Below, in pieces: positions 1 through 6,719 of a stretch of 34,435 bases of DNA. Below the pieces are notes generated by a model, which saw nothing but the letters and a program-made list of their open reading frames with translations, searched no databases and had not been told where the DNA came from. Origin of the DNA: CAZWVR01 sp964637235 (GTDB lineage Bacteria > Bacteroidota > Bacteroidia > Bacteroidales > S143-33); contig CAZWVR010000019.1 of the NCBI GenBank assembly GCA_964637235.1, positions 1 to 34,435 of the forward strand, given 5' to 3'. How positions within the stretch are numbered: position 1 is the first letter of the stretch; each line of letters starts with the position of its first letter. Both the position numbers and the translations under genes were made by a program.

Positions 1-32
1 GTCAATTCCTTTAAAACTTTGTTTTTTCTCAT
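1..32 (-). CDS. Possible 5' end of a divergent gene (partial)
   Basis: An ATG on the minus strand opens a frame that stays open to the window edge and reads MRKNKVLKEL. It would be divergent from the acyloxyacyl hydrolase-like gene with about 69 nt between them, a normal spacing for this genome. Ten residues are too few to identify a product, and the start codon and open frame could be chance. Confidence 0.3.
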   Translation of the reverse strand, partial: MRKNKVLKEL

Positions 33-85
33 TTTCAAAGGACGGATGATGTAAACAAAACAGCCAATTTGATATAAAAAATATT

Positions 86-93
86 TACTTTTG
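86..93 (+). promoter_or_regulatory. Bacteroidota -7 element upstream of the acyloxyacyl hydrolase-like gene
   Basis: TACTTTTG matches TAnnTTTG exactly and ends 8 nt before the ATG at 102, so the transcript would have a leader of only about 5 nt. A TTTG lies at 68-71, closer than the usual 19-20 nt spacing, so the upstream element is uncertain. Confidence 0.5.
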
Positions 94-101
94 CAGAAAA
101 A

Positions 102-1169
102 ATGAAATTACGAATATTATTTTTTTTAGTCTTAGGCTTTTTTTCTCTTTATTCCCAAAGTCCTATTTTTTTTGGGTTTAGGACTAAATATGGTTTTATA
201 GTTCCCCATCATAGTGAAATTCGATATTTGATAGATAGACATATTCACAGTTATGATTTGAGGCTTGGAGTGCAAACCTCCGGGAATAAGCAGTGGCAAT
301 TTCAATGGAATTACCCTGATTTGGGAGTAGGATTTTATCATACTTATTTGGGTAAATTTTTAGGCTCTTCTACGGCTTTATATGGATATATAAATTTGCC
401 CATAAAGCGTTATAAAAATTATACTTTTTTAATGGATTATTCATTGGGTTGTGCGTATCTGTCTAAACCGTGGGGCGTAGATGGGAGTTTAAATTTTGCC
501 ATAGGTTCACATTATAATATCTTTGCCGATTTAGGTTTTCTCAATAGATTTAATTTTAATAATGTTTCTGTTGCCGTTGGTTTAGATTGGACACATTTTT
601 CTAACGGAGGCACCAAAGCACCTAATTTAGGTCTTAATGTTTTCGGACTGGCTTTTCAAGCTAATTATTTTTTACATTATACACAAAGGAAAAGCAAATA
701 TAGTCATAAGCGTTATAGGATAAAGAGCGATATAACAGTTTTTGGTTCCTGGGGCAAACAGCAACATATGGTTGTGGAACCACAGTTTGATGTTTATAAT
801 ATTACAGCCGAAGCAGGTTTTTTATATTCTCCTAAATCTAAAATCATTTCAGGCATAGATTTTACGTATAATAAACGTGTGGAATTTAATGGTGATAGTT
901 CGTTCAAAGCTCTTAAAATAGCTCCTTTTGCAGCTTATGCAGCAGTTTTCGGTTCTGTGGAGTTCATTTTTAAGCAAGCTGTTATATTAAAAAATGTGTC
1001 CCCAGATATAATCCCACGAGAATTTATTTATCAAGTTTACGGTTTGCGTATGGAAGTATATCGGGGTTTTATGCTTATGTTAACTCTGAAAACCCGTTGG
1101 TTTAATGCTCAAAATATACGTTTTGGAATAGGTTATCGTTTACATCTTGGTAAAAAACAAAGATTTTAG
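102..1169 (+). CDS. Acyloxyacyl hydrolase / PagL-like lipid A deacylase-type outer membrane protein
   Basis: A 355-residue protein with an N-terminal signal peptide (about residues 1-19, ending YSQ) and a predicted beta-barrel rich in alternating aromatic residues. Residues 162-180 carry the family signature, with His165-x-Ser167-Asn followed by PNLGLN. In PagL lipid A 3-O-deacylases the catalytic His and Ser have this H-x-S spacing. The third catalytic residue, a Glu about 12 residues after the Ser, is not evident here; Leu178 and Asn179 occupy that place. The C-terminal half (about 195-355) looks like a second set of barrel strands, so the protein is about twice the length of PagL. The likely site is the outer membrane, acting on lipid A acyl chains, but activity is inferred from family only. 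It appears to be a single-gene unit. Confidence 0.7.
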   Translation: MKLRILFFLVLGFFSLYSQSPIFFGFRTKYGFIVPHHSEIRYLIDRHIHSYDLRLGVQTSGNKQWQFQWNYPDLGVGFYHTYLGKFLGSSTALYGYINLPIKRYKNYTFLMDYSLGCAYLSKPWGVDGSLNFAIGSHYNIFADLGFLNRFNFNNVSVAVGLDWTHFSNGGTKAPNLGLNVFGLAFQANYFLHYTQRKSKYSHKRYRIKSDITVFGSWGKQQHMVVEPQFDVYNITAEAGFLYSPKSKIISGIDFTYNKRVEFNGDSSFKALKIAPFAAYAAVFGSVEFIFKQAVILKNVSPDIIPREFIYQVYGLRMEVYRGFMLMLTLKTRWFNAQNIRFGIGYRLHLGKKQRF

Positions 1170-1213
1170 AATTTTAATTTTTATGGAGAGTTTATAAAAT
1201 TAGTTTTTTTTAA

Positions 1214-1245
1214 TTGTTCAAAATAAAAATAATTTTCGATATTTG
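1214..1245 (+). promoter_or_regulatory. Candidate miaB promoter
   Basis: TTG at 1214-1216, then 21 nt, then GATATTTG at 1238-1245, one mismatch from TAnnTTTG. Transcription would start near 1249. This puts the upstream TTG codon at 1243 inside the promoter and favours the ATG at 1264 as the miaB start. Confidence 0.35.
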
Positions 1246-1263
1246 CAGCTAAAATTATTTTGG

Positions 1264-2577
1264 ATGGGTAAAAAATTTTACATAGAAACTTATGGTTGTC
1301 AGATGAATGTGGCTGATTCTGAAGTAGTTAAGGCAGTACTTATTGCAAATGGTTATGAATATACAGAAAATTACGAGGAAGCCGATTTTATAATGCTTAA
1401 TACTTGTACAGTACGAGCAAAGCCAGAAGAACGTATATTTGGACGATTGAGTGTTTTTAAACATTTAAAAAAATCACGTCCGGAGATAAAAGTAGGTATT
1501 TTAGGGTGTATGGCACAGAGGATGAAACATCAACTTCTTGAAAAAGAGGCAATAATAGATTTTGTAGCAGGCCCGGATACATATAAACGCTTGCCGCAAA
1601 TTATTGAAAGGAGCTTTAAAGAACGAGTTGTAGATGTGAAGCTATCAACCACAGAGACCTACGATGAGATATTGCCATATAGAACAGATAAATCTCATAT
1701 CACAGCTTTTGTATCTATATCTCGCGGGTGTGATAATATGTGTACTTTCTGTATAGTTCCCTTTACACGAGGTAGAGAGCGTAGCAGAAATCCAGAAAGT
1801 ATTTTGAAGGAAATAGCAGATTTACATTCCAAGGGATATAAGGAAATAACTCTTTTGGGGCAAAATGTAGATAAATATAATTGGAACAATAAAGTCTCTT
1901 TTGCTGATTTGCTTTCTATGGTTGCAGAAGCTTTCCCTGATATGCGTATAAGATTCGCAACTTCTTATCCAAAAGATTTTTCCGATGAGGTTATTTATAC
2001 AATAGCTAAGTATCCGAATGTTTGTAATTATATTCATTTGCCTGTGCAGTCGGGTAGTGATAGAATTTTAGAAAAAATGAAACGAGGATATACTAAGCAG
2101 TGGTATTTAGATAGAATAAAAAAAATACGAGAAGTTCTCCCGGATGCAGCTATTACTACGGATATAATTGCTGGCTTCTGTTCTGAAACAGAGGAAGATC
2201 ACCGTCAAACTTTGGAATTGATGCAACAAGTGCGCTTTGATTATGCTTATATGTTTAAATATTCTGAAAGACCAAATACTTATGCAGCACGCTTTTATAA
2301 AGATGATGTGCCCGAGGAGGTTAAACTACGTAGATTAAACGAAATTATTGAATTACAAAGTAAGTTATCAAAAGAAAGTAATAAAAAAGATGTAGGTAGA
2401 ATATATAAAGTGCTCGTAGAAGGAACCTCACGCCGTAGTGATGAATATCTATATGGACGAAATTGCCAAAATAAAGTTGTAATATTTAAAGGTCAAAAGC
2501 AATTGATAGGTAAGGAAGTAAATGTTAAAGTATATGATTTTACACAAACAAGCTTATTAGCTGAGATTATAAATTGA
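1264..2577 (+). CDS. miaB: tRNA-2-methylthio-N6-dimethylallyladenosine synthase MiaB
   Basis: A 437-residue radical-SAM methylthiotransferase that converts i6A37 to ms2i6A37 in tRNAs reading UNN codons. The N-terminal UPF0004 domain begins FYIETYGCQMN and supplies three cysteines (GCQMN, NTCTVR, GCMAQ) for one [4Fe-4S] cluster. The radical-SAM CxxxCxxC cluster site appears as CDNMCTFC, followed by PFTRGRERSR, which is typical of MiaB. A TRAM-type RNA-binding domain makes up about the last 65 residues. The length is normal for MiaB. I chose ATG 1264 because MGKKFYIETYGC matches the usual N-terminus and a TTG seven codons upstream lies in the putative promoter. It ends 4 nt from the stop of the convergent gene, with no room for a separate terminator. 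Confidence 0.95.
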   Translation: MGKKFYIETYGCQMNVADSEVVKAVLIANGYEYTENYEEADFIMLNTCTVRAKPEERIFGRLSVFKHLKKSRPEIKVGILGCMAQRMKHQLLEKEAIIDFVAGPDTYKRLPQIIERSFKERVVDVKLSTTETYDEILPYRTDKSHITAFVSISRGCDNMCTFCIVPFTRGRERSRNPESILKEIADLHSKGYKEITLLGQNVDKYNWNNKVSFADLLSMVAEAFPDMRIRFATSYPKDFSDEVIYTIAKYPNVCNYIHLPVQSGSDRILEKMKRGYTKQWYLDRIKKIREVLPDAAITTDIIAGFCSETEEDHRQTLELMQQVRFDYAYMFKYSERPNTYAARFYKDDVPEEVKLRRLNEIIELQSKLSKESNKKDVGRIYKVLVEGTSRRSDEYLYGRNCQNKVVIFKGQKQLIGKEVNVKVYDFTQTSLLAEIIN

Positions 2578-2581
2578 GATT

Positions 2582-2974
2582 TTAGATATCAAGCCATTTT
2601 TGGGCTTCTTCTTTTGAAGTTGTATATAATATATTTACGCCTGATTTTTTAGCTTCTTCTATCATATTTTCCAAAGCAATACGTGTAGCGAAGTCTTCAG
2701 TCATTAAATATGCAGTTTTTTCTACACCAATTTTAATAGCAAGTTTAGTAAATATCTCAGTACTCCAATTTTGTATTTCCGGATGTATAGGAAAAGAAAA
2801 GTCTTTTAAATCTACTAGTATTTTTTTAGGTTTATATTTTTCTATTTTTCCAGCTATTAGTAAAACGCTTTCTTTATATTCTTCATTGTTTTTTAAATCG
2901 TATCTTTTAATAGTTAAGAGTTGTTTCTGGGGGTTATAGTCAATTTTTAATATGTGAGAAGAATACACTTCCAT
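2582..2974 (-). CDS. STAS/SEC14-like small protein, paralogue 2 of a tandem pair
   Basis: A 130-residue cytosolic protein with no signal or membrane segment. Features shared with its upstream neighbour are YDLKNNEEYKESV, GKIEKYKPKKILVD, FPIHPEIQNWS and MTEDFATRIALE, ending KEEAQKWL. Alternating beta-strands and amphipathic helices, with a KKILVDLKDF strand after a helix, resemble SpoIIAA-like STAS/SEC14 small proteins common in Bacteroidota. No catalytic motif is visible. It starts 4 nt after the stop of the neighbouring paralogue, so the two are almost certainly co-transcribed. Function is unknown; a ligand-binding or partner-switch role would be a guess from the fold. Confidence 0.75.
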   Translation of the reverse strand: MEVYSSHILKIDYNPQKQLLTIKRYDLKNNEEYKESVLLIAGKIEKYKPKKILVDLKDFSFPIHPEIQNWSTEIFTKLAIKIGVEKTAYLMTEDFATRIALENMIEEAKKSGVNILYTTSKEEAQKWLDI

Positions 2975-2978
2975 AGCT

Positions 2979-3374
2979 TTAATCTTTTGATATCCATTGT
3001 TCTGCTTCTTCCTTAGATGGAGTATAAAGGAGGTTTAGTCCCATTTTTTTAGCATTTTCGAGTATTTCTTCCAATGCCACTCGGGCAATAAAGTCTTCTG
3101 TCATAACATAAGCTACTTTTTTTACTCCCAGCCGTATTACTAAACGCGTAAGAAGATCTCTTGACCATTCTTGTATATCCGGAGGAATCGGGAATTTGAA
3201 TTCTTTTGTATTGACTATAATTTTCTTAGGCTTATATTTTTCTATTTGCCCTGCTAATATATACACGCTTTCCGTGTATTCTTCATTTGAATTAAGATCA
3301 TGCCGTATGACTTTCATTATCTCTGTGTCTTTATCGTAGTCTATGGTGAACATATGAGAATTAAATACTTGCAT
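2979..3374 (-). CDS. STAS/SEC14-like small protein, paralogue 1 of a tandem pair
   Basis: A 131-residue protein aligned end to end with its downstream neighbour: both begin M-(Q/E)-V-(F/Y)-x-S-H, and both carry EEY-x-ESV, IEKYKPKKI, FPI-x-P-(D/E)-IQ-x-W and MTEDF. The start at 3374 is chosen because MQVFNSH aligns with MEVYSSH of the paralogue; a longer frame opening at 3416 would add 14 hydrophobic residues with no counterpart. No promoter with a full TAnnTTTG is obvious in the AT-rich 109 nt upstream. It resembles the STAS/SEC14 fold; the role is unknown. Confidence 0.75.
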   Translation of the reverse strand: MQVFNSHMFTIDYDKDTEIMKVIRHDLNSNEEYTESVYILAGQIEKYKPKKIIVNTKEFKFPIPPDIQEWSRDLLTRLVIRLGVKKVAYVMTEDFIARVALEEILENAKKMGLNLLYTPSKEEAEQWISKD

Positions 3375-3483
3375 TTTTTTTGTTATAAAGTTAAGAAAAA
3401 AAAGAATTAGATACAAAAAATTATTTTTTTTTTAATAAAAACAAATATGTGTTTTAAATAAGCTTAATTTTTTTTATAAAGAA

Positions 3484-4539
3484 TTATTCATCAATATTTC
3501 TTTTTTCAAAAGCATTCCAACCTTGTGCAATAATAGGCACAGCAGTGCCGTCAGTTGTAATTAGATTGACATTTCCCGGTTTTGCAGTTATTTTACCTAT
3601 TACACTAATAGCTTGATTGTCTTTTATTTTTGGGAATTCGGCAATAGGAATGGTAAATAAAAGTTCATAGTCTTCCCCACCATGCATAGCAGCAATGGTG
3701 GGGTGTAAGTTCATTTGTTGAGCCATAGCTTTTGTTTGCGCTTCAATAGGTAATCTTTCTTCGTATATTTCAGCACCGACATTTGATTGATTACAAATAT
3801 GGAGTATTTCTGATGATAGACCGTCAGAGATGTCTATCATGGAAGTTGGAACAATGTTTTTTTTGTCAAAAAATTTTGTTATATCTCTACGGGCAACAGG
3901 TTTTAATTGTCTTTCGAGGATATATTCCCATCCTGTCCAATCAGGTGTTTTTTCTGGCATATTTTTGTATACATGTCGTTCTCGTTCTAAAAGTTTTAGT
4001 CCCATATATGCAGCCCCCAAGTCTCCGCTTACACATATTAAATCGCCTTCTTTTGCTCCATTGCGATATGTTATCTTTTCTTTTGTAGCCTTTCCTAATA
4101 CTGTGATACTTAAAACCATACCACGTTTTATTGTAGTAGTGTCTCCTCCAATTAGGTCTATGTTATAAAAATCGCATGCTTCATATATTCCTTTGTATAA
4201 TTCTTGGAGGGCTTCCAGGGTAAATCGACTGGAGACAGCTAAGGACACAGTGATATGTTCAGGTGTACCATTCATTGCGTATATATCAGAGACATTGACG
4301 CTTACGGCTTTAAAACCTAAATATTTTAATGGTGTATATTCTAAATTGAAATGTATCCCTTCTACAAGCATATCTGTGGAAACTAATGTGAAAGTGCCTT
4401 TATTATAGGCTATTACAGCAGCATCGTCTCCTACACTTTTTATTGTATTGGATTGTCGTATTTTGTTTTTTGATGTAAGTGCTTCTATTAGGCCAAATTC
4501 TCCAATTTCTTCAAGAAGTGTAAATTTTTTATTTTCCAT
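3484..4539 (-). CDS. thiL: Thiamine-monophosphate kinase ThiL
   Basis: A 351-residue enzyme that phosphorylates thiamine monophosphate to thiamine diphosphate with ATP, the last step of the cofactor pathway. It carries the AIR-synthase-superfamily fold: an N-terminal GDDAAVI segment, the metal-binding STDMLVEGIHF region, VSVNVSDIYAMNG, GGDTT, the central VSGDLGAAYMGL, DISDGLSSE, and the C-terminal GGEDYELLFT motif diagnostic for ThiL. Length and order of motifs are normal. The ATG at 4539 is 13 nt downstream of a very good promoter. No other thiamine gene is in the window. It follows the TonB receptor gene on the same strand but appears separately transcribed. Confidence 0.95.
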   Translation of the reverse strand: MENKKFTLLEEIGEFGLIEALTSKNKIRQSNTIKSVGDDAAVIAYNKGTFTLVSTDMLVEGIHFNLEYTPLKYLGFKAVSVNVSDIYAMNGTPEHITVSLAVSSRFTLEALQELYKGIYEACDFYNIDLIGGDTTTIKRGMVLSITVLGKATKEKITYRNGAKEGDLICVSGDLGAAYMGLKLLERERHVYKNMPEKTPDWTGWEYILERQLKPVARRDITKFFDKKNIVPTSMIDISDGLSSEILHICNQSNVGAEIYEERLPIEAQTKAMAQQMNLHPTIAAMHGGEDYELLFTIPIAEFPKIKDNQAISVIGKITAKPGNVNLITTDGTAVPIIAQGWNAFEKRNIDE

Positions 4540-4552
4540 TTCTTTTTTTTTG

Positions 4553-4582
4553 CAAACTTAGTTAAAAAATCCTTATGTTCAA
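4553..4582 (-). promoter_or_regulatory. thiL promoter
   Basis: On the minus strand TTG (4582-4580) is followed by exactly 19 nt and then TAAGTTTG (4560-4553), matching the Bacteroidota housekeeping promoter TTTG-N19-TAnnTTTG. The leader to the ATG would be about 10 nt. No riboswitch fits in this space. Confidence 0.7.
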
Positions 4583-4613
4583 TGTTGCTTATTATGTGTT
4601 ATAATTCAGGATG

Positions 4614-6626
4614 TTAGAGGTTTATTTTTTTACTTATACCTATTTTAAAACTTCGTCCGGGCATAGGGGTATAATAGTATTGATAATGAGTATTTAAAGC
4701 ATTTTCCAGTGTAAAGTATAGACAGAAGTTTTTTTTCTGATACTCGATTTTTAGGTTTACGAGTGTATGGCTATTGCTGCTATTTATTGAGCTATAATCA
4801 TACATAAAACTTGTGATATTAGTGCTAAGTTCCAAAGCTTTAAATCTGATGAAGTCGTTTATTGATATGTATATTTTAGGTACAGAGGAGAGGTAATAAC
4901 CTTGTTTATTGTTAGCATCGTATTGTAAAAGGTTTGTATTTATAAGAAAAGTGTTATGAATTTTTTTATTTAAGTGTGAAATTAGATAAAAATCTGCGTT
5001 TATGCCTTTAATTTTTACCTGTGGGATATTTTGAGCGAAATATATTTGATTTATTGCTTGCCAGTCGATTAAATCGTTGATAATTCTATAAAATGCAAAT
5101 AATTGGAGATTGATTTTTTTGGAAAATAATTTTATGCCGAGTTCTGTTTGAATGCTTTTTTCTGGCCTTAAGTTTGGATTTCCTTTATGTACAGGGTCAG
5201 AATAGTACATTTCTGTAAAAGAAGGCATTCTTGAAGCAGTATTTAGATTCAAAAGTAATTTTATTTTTCCCAAAGTTAAGGCATTGTTTAAGCCACCGTT
5301 TAAGTAAAGTTTATTGTAATATAGGGAGTTTATGTAGAAAGAAGTTTCATAATTTGATAGCAGTGTTATTGTATGTGTTAGATTAGCCGATAGATAATGA
5401 GAAAAAGCGTATTTTGAGAAGTATTTATTGTTTTCAAAAGGTATAGGTTTTTGTTTTTGTAAATCAATACCTAATATAGTGCTAAAAATTGTAAGGTATT
5501 GATAATCAAATGAAATATAGGTTTTACCCAATGGAGTTTTAAAATTTTCAGTAATATCTGCATAAATAGTATGTGAAGCGTGGTAATTATGATTAGCGTA
5601 TGGTATTTTATGAGGCACTATCCAAGCAGTATCGTTGTCTTTTATAAAAAAGCCATTTGTATATTGATACCACATATTACCTTCTCTAAATAGTTCAAAT
5701 TTGTCTTGATTTCGGCGGTAAGATAGGGAGATACGAAGGTTTATAGGTTTAAAAAATAAACTTGCTGAAGATATTTCAGTATTATTATGTTCATATTGAT
5801 ATGGGAATTTAGGTGTATAGAATTTATAGGCTCCGAAGTTTTTCCATAATATGCCTGTTTGTAATAGGAACATTATTTTTTTTGTATTTTTTTTAAGAGA
5901 GTAGAATGCCTTGTAGATGTCGAAGTCAGTATCTGGGAGGTATCCGGAGGCATTTTTATGGGTAAAAGAGAGATAGTGGGAGTTTTTGGGATTTTTTATT
6001 GTAATGGCAGCGTGATATTTTTGATAGTTAAAGTTTCCGAGAGCAGTTTTCAGATATAAGCTATTTGTAGAATCTTCGTAAGTTTTAAAGTTTATAGCTC
6101 CACCCATTGCATTTATACCGTATATAGAGGCATCATCGCCATTTAGAATTTCCACTTGTGCAATATCCTCAGGGCTTATGGGTAAGTTTGTATTAAAATG
6201 TCCTGTTTGAGGGTCATTTATGGGGAAGCCGTTCAATAATATCAGAACTTGATTTGGTTTTGCACCGTTTATACTAATATCTGTTTGAATATTATCCCAG
6301 CCGCGTTTTTTTATGGTAATACCGGCAGCGGATAGAATATTTGCAATGTTTTCTGTTGGTATGGCTTTGATATTGTCTTGTGAAATAATTTTAATAAATC
6401 TAAAATTGTGTAGTTCTGATAGAGGTTTTCTATATGAATTTATGATAACTTGTTTAAGTTTTACAGTATCCTGTGCATATAGATTTACACTCCAAAATTG
6501 CAAATAAGCAATAGGTAGAAATGCTATTGTTATTAGTTTTCCAAGAGTGCGGAAAATAGAGAAACCTTTGTTTTCAAAGCGTCTGAAACGGAATGTCTGT
6601 TTGGGATTTAAAATTTTTTCGTTCAT
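4614..6626 (-). CDS. TonB-dependent outer membrane receptor (BtuB/CirA-like)
   Basis: A 670-residue receptor. The signal peptide is preceded by an unusually long charged N-terminus; the hydrophobic stretch is about residues 28-48, ending YAQ. The plug domain (about 55-190) shows NILSAAGITIKKRGW, ISINGAKPNQVLILLNGFPIND, PEDIAQVEILNGDDASIYG and NAMGGAINF, all typical of BtuB/CirA-like receptors. The remainder is a beta-barrel with KGNPNLRPEKS and a C-terminal aromatic strand. There is no carboxypeptidase-like N-terminal domain and no SusD partner, which argues against a glycan system. It imports a small ligand, perhaps a siderophore or corrinoid. No riboswitch precedes it. It lies 93 nt downstream of the pseudo-M48-like gene on the same strand. 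Confidence 0.9.
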   Translation of the reverse strand: MNEKILNPKQTFRFRRFENKGFSIFRTLGKLITIAFLPIAYLQFWSVNLYAQDTVKLKQVIINSYRKPLSELHNFRFIKIISQDNIKAIPTENIANILSAAGITIKKRGWDNIQTDISINGAKPNQVLILLNGFPINDPQTGHFNTNLPISPEDIAQVEILNGDDASIYGINAMGGAINFKTYEDSTNSLYLKTALGNFNYQKYHAAITIKNPKNSHYLSFTHKNASGYLPDTDFDIYKAFYSLKKNTKKIMFLLQTGILWKNFGAYKFYTPKFPYQYEHNNTEISSASLFFKPINLRISLSYRRNQDKFELFREGNMWYQYTNGFFIKDNDTAWIVPHKIPYANHNYHASHTIYADITENFKTPLGKTYISFDYQYLTIFSTILGIDLQKQKPIPFENNKYFSKYAFSHYLSANLTHTITLLSNYETSFYINSLYYNKLYLNGGLNNALTLGKIKLLLNLNTASRMPSFTEMYYSDPVHKGNPNLRPEKSIQTELGIKLFSKKINLQLFAFYRIINDLIDWQAINQIYFAQNIPQVKIKGINADFYLISHLNKKIHNTFLINTNLLQYDANNKQGYYLSSVPKIYISINDFIRFKALELSTNITSFMYDYSSINSSNSHTLVNLKIEYQKKNFCLYFTLENALNTHYQYYYTPMPGRSFKIGISKKINL

Positions 6627-6719
6627 AGTCTTTTTTTATGGTTTTGATTATAAATAAAAGGAATTATGGAGTTGCTTAGTAGATTTATAAGTTCTTGATA
6701 GTCTGCAAGTTTTTTATAC

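Noticed and set aside
1243..1263. TTG start giving seven extra residues on MiaB.
   Set aside because: It overlaps a promoter-like element, and the ATG at 1264 fits the family N-terminus.
4614..6626. Assigning the TonB receptor as the B12 receptor BtuB because a B12 riboswitch is in the window.
   Set aside because: The riboswitch is 9 kb away and faces other genes; no riboswitch or B12 gene adjoins the receptor.
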